In this document: positions 61,860 to 64,000 of the stretch, one piece after another | How the letters are laid out: every line of letters begins with the position of its first letter | Position numbering within the stretch: position 1 is the first letter of the stretch | DNA from: Mycobacterium scrofulaceum | GTDB lineage: Bacteria > Actinomycetota > Actinomycetes > Mycobacteriales > Mycobacteriaceae | NCBI RefSeq assembly: GCF_002086735.1 | Contig: NZ_MVIJ01000023.1 | Coordinates: 27,275-91,274, forward strand | Direction: 5' to 3' | Length of the DNA: 64,000 bases | The notes under the pieces: generated by a model | What the model saw: the letters and a program-made list of their open reading frames with translations, nothing else | The model's database searches: none | Told to the model about the DNA's origin: nothing | Made by a program: the position numbers and the translations under genes

Positions 61860-64000
61860 TCAGTGCTTGAGCCGGATGCGCCACCGCACCAGGGCGGCGT
61901 AGCCGATCGACAGCGCCGCGAGCATGCCCATGTCGAACAGCCAGGCGCCCGCGGTGTGCTGGAAGTGGCTGTCGCGCGGGCTCTGCGGCCCGGGCGCCAC
62001 GGTCCACAGGTCGATGGTCGACGCCTGCGCGGCGTACCCCCACCTCGACGGCACCACCCAGGACAGCTGGTCGAGGAAGATCCGGTTGGTGACCGGCACC
62101 ATCCCGCCGGACAGCACCATCTGGCCCATGAGCGAGACCACCAGCAGCGGCATGATCTGCTCGTTGGAGCGCGCCAGCGCCGACAGCAGCAGGCCCAGCA
62201 TCGCCGCGGCCACACACGTCGCCGCGACGGCGACGAACAGCTCGAGGGTGGCGTTCCCGAGCAGCACGGCCGGCCGTTTCGGGGCGCCCTTGCCGATGAC
62301 CACGATGGCGGTGGCGATCGCCGCCTGCACGACGGCGAACACGCAGAACACGGCGATCTTCGCGAGCAGGTAGGCGGTGGTCGACAGGCCGACCGCCTGC
62401 TCGCGCCGGAAGATGGGGCGCTCGCCGATCAGGTCGCGGATCGTCAGCGCGGTGCCCATGAACGCCGCGGCCATCGTCAACAGGGTCAGGATGGTCCCGG
62501 CCTCACCGGCCGAGTCGCTCGTCGGGTCGGCGTACCCGAAGCCGGTGTGCCCGGGAACGGTCAGCGACAGCGCGCCCATGACGAACGGCAACAGCGCCAG
62601 GAACACGAAGTACGCGCGGTCGGCGACGACCAACCGGACCTGGCGTCGGGCGACGGTGAAGAACTGGTGGCGCATGCTGGTGCGCGGCGGGACGCCGAGG
62701 TCGGCCGGCGCCTCCGTCCGCGCCGGCGGCGGGGGCTTGTGCCGGGCTTGCGTTCGAGCCAGGAAGCGGCGGTTGGCCTCGTCCGGGTCGGCGCCCACCT
62801 TCGCGAAGATCTGCGCCCAGTTGGTGGTGCCCATGGCCGCGCCGATCTGGTCGGGCGGCCCCAGGAACGCGGTCTTGCCGCCCGGTGCCATCAGCAGCAC
62901 CTGGTCGCAGACGTCGAGGTAGGTCAGCGAGTGGGTGACCACCAGCACCACCCGGCCGGCGTCGGCCAGCTGGCGCAGCATGGTCATCACCTGCAGGTCC
63001 AGCGCCGGGTCCAGGCCCGAGGTCGGCTCGTCGAGGATTAGCAGCGACGGCCCGGTGAGTAGCTCGAGGGCCACCGAGGCGCGCTTGCGCTGCCCGCCGG
63101 AGAGCTTGTCGACCCGGGTGTCCGCGTGCTGGGTCAGCCCCAGCTCGTCGAGGACCTGGGCGACCACCTCTTCTCGGTCGGCCCTGCTGGTGTCGGATGG
63201 CAGCCGCAGCTCGGCCGCGTAGCCGAGGGCCTGGTTGACCGTGAGCTGGCGGTGCACCACGTCGTCCTGGGGGACCATCCCGATCCGGGTCCGCAGCGAC
63301 GCGTACTCGGTGTGGATGTTGTGCCCCTCGAACGTGACGACCCCGGACGTCGGGGTGGCGTACCCGGCGATCAACCGCGAAAGCGTGGTCTTGCCGGCGC
63401 CGGACCCGCCGATGAGGGCGGTCAGCGTGCCGGGGCGCGCCGTCAGCGAGATCTTCTCGAGCAGATTCTTGCCGTTGACGCTGAAGTCGACGCCGCGCAC
63501 CTCCAGCCCGCCGGTGCGCGCCGCCGCCTCCTGGCGGCGGACCAGAATGCCGCCGGAGAACACCAGGTCGACGTTTCCGATCGTCACGACGTCGCCCTCG
63601 GACAGCACCGCGGACGCGGCCTTCACCCCGTTGACGAAGGTGCCGTTGCTGCTGTTGGCGTCCCGGATCTCGGGGCCCGCAGGCGTCGGGGTGAGGAACG
63701 CGTGATGGCGGGACGCCAGCACGTCGTGGATGACGATGTCGTTGTCGAGCGCGCGGCCGATCCAGGCGGCCCGGCCGGGCCGGTCGGTCACCCGCTCGGA
63801 CTCGGGGCCCAGGTTCGGCACCCGCGTGGTGGGGAACTCCGCCAGCTGGCCGCTCGCGCCGATCTGGGTCGGCGGGCTGAGGTCGGGCGGCGCGCCCGGC
63901 TGCGGGACCGATCGCGTCGCGGCGTCCGGCCGGACGATGGGGACGGCGGTGGTGCGGTGCGGGCCCGCCCAGGGCCGCGGCGGCGGGGCCGCACCGCACC
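61860..64000 (-). CDS. FHA-domain ABC exporter (Rv1747-like), N-terminus off right edge
   Basis: At least 653 clear residues plus upstream frame to the edge. A FHA domain (NDIVIHDVLASRHHAFL…NSSNGTFVNG) precedes an ABC ATPase with Walker A GGSGAGKTT, signature LSGGQRKRAS, Walker B LLILDEPTSGLD, and a six-helix ABC-2 permease at the C-terminus. Rv1747-type exporters are controlled by Ser/Thr kinases through their FHA domains and affect lipid export and virulence. It is convergent with mfpA, 1 bp apart. Confidence 0.87.
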   Translation of the reverse strand, partial: CGAAPPPRPWAGPHRTTAVPIVRPDAATRSVPQPGAPPDLSPPTQIGASGQLAEFPTTRVPNLGPESERVTDRPGRAAWIGRALDNDIVIHDVLASRHHAFLTPTPAGPEIRDANSSNGTFVNGVKAASAVLSEGDVVTIGNVDLVFSGGILVRRQEAAARTGGLEVRGVDFSVNGKNLLEKISLTARPGTLTALIGGSGAGKTTLSRLIAGYATPTSGVVTFEGHNIHTEYASLRTRIGMVPQDDVVHRQLTVNQALGYAAELRLPSDTSRADREEVVAQVLDELGLTQHADTRVDKLSGGQRKRASVALELLTGPSLLILDEPTSGLDPALDLQVMTMLRQLADAGRVVLVVTHSLTYLDVCDQVLLMAPGGKTAFLGPPDQIGAAMGTTNWAQIFAKVGADPDEANRRFLARTQARHKPPPPARTEAPADLGVPPRTSMRHQFFTVARRQVRLVVADRAYFVFLALLPFVMGALSLTVPGHTGFGYADPTSDSAGEAGTILTLLTMAAAFMGTALTIRDLIGERPIFRREQAVGLSTTAYLLAKIAVFCVFAVVQAAIATAIVVIGKGAPKRPAVLLGNATLELFVAVAATCVAAAMLGLLLSALARSNEQIMPLLVVSLMGQMVLSGGMVPVTNRIFLDQLSWVVPSRWGYAAQASTIDLWTVAPGPQSPRDSHFQHTAGAWLFDMGMLAALSIGYAALVRWRIRLKH

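Overview
The window is a high-GC chromosomal segment of a slow-growing-type Mycobacterium, probably close to the M. avium/M. kansasii range. The core gene order follows the M. tuberculosis Rv3416-to-Rv3361c block (whiB3, sigD, rsdA, guaB2, guaB3, choD, the Rv3406/Rv3405c pair, Rv3401/Rv3400, guaA, imuA', imuB, iunH, cmaA1, acrA1, lpqD, htdY, otsB, dnaE2, Rv3368c-type nitroreductase, trmL, mfp operon). Leaderless starts (TANNNT about 6-7 nt before ATG/GTG) are frequent, as expected for mycobacteria. No sequence search was run. All names rest on motifs, lengths, synteny and remembered family sequences.

Layout. 1-5.8 kb: a partial glycosyltransferase, two ANTAR-type proteins, a STAS protein and a lipase/acyl-CoA-ligase fusion (Rv1683-type). 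5.8-10.2 kb: a gene remnant, a SodC-like lipoprotein that has lost copper ligands, whiB3, an Rv3415c-type protein, sigD with its anti-sigma factor gene rsdA, and Rv3412. 10.4-14.9 kb: guaB2, guaB3, choD. 14.9-21.5 kb: a dioxygenase/TetR pair with twin operators, GH65 plus beta-phosphoglucomutase, and a second TetR/NmrA pair. 21.5-27.5 kb is accessory: a 13E12/DUF222 HNH protein, a decayed hydrolase, and an MFS exporter with two methyltransferases divergent from an HxlR regulator. 27.5-45 kb: guaA, the SOS mutasome (imuA', imuB, dnaE2, each transcription unit with a LexA box), lactate monooxygenase, nucleoside hydrolase, mycolate/lipid genes, a 5-copy 56-bp VNTR, otsB and a nitroreductase.

45.6-56.3 kb is the most interesting part: a 10.7-kb integrated element bounded by an exact 24-bp direct repeat and inserted in the 5' end of trmL. 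It encodes a Bxb1-like large serine integrase, a P4/D5-type primase-helicase, an HK97-fold capsid protein, a scaffold-like protein, a TerS-like protein, a siphovirus minor tail protein and several small proteins. I can see no portal, large terminase, protease or lysis gene. In size and content it resembles the phiRv1/phiRv2 elements of M. tuberculosis and capsid-forming phage satellites. It carries a candidate iteron origin inside the primase gene and a roughly 600-bp repeat-rich control region.

56.4-64 kb: a methyltransferase, then the mfp conservon (sensor kinase preceded by a 22-codon leader ORF, roadblock protein, DUF742 protein, GTPase mfpB, pentapeptide protein mfpA). In mfpB a 2-bp loss shifts the frame and fuses it in frame to mfpA. 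The window ends in a convergent FHA-ABC exporter gene that runs off the edge.
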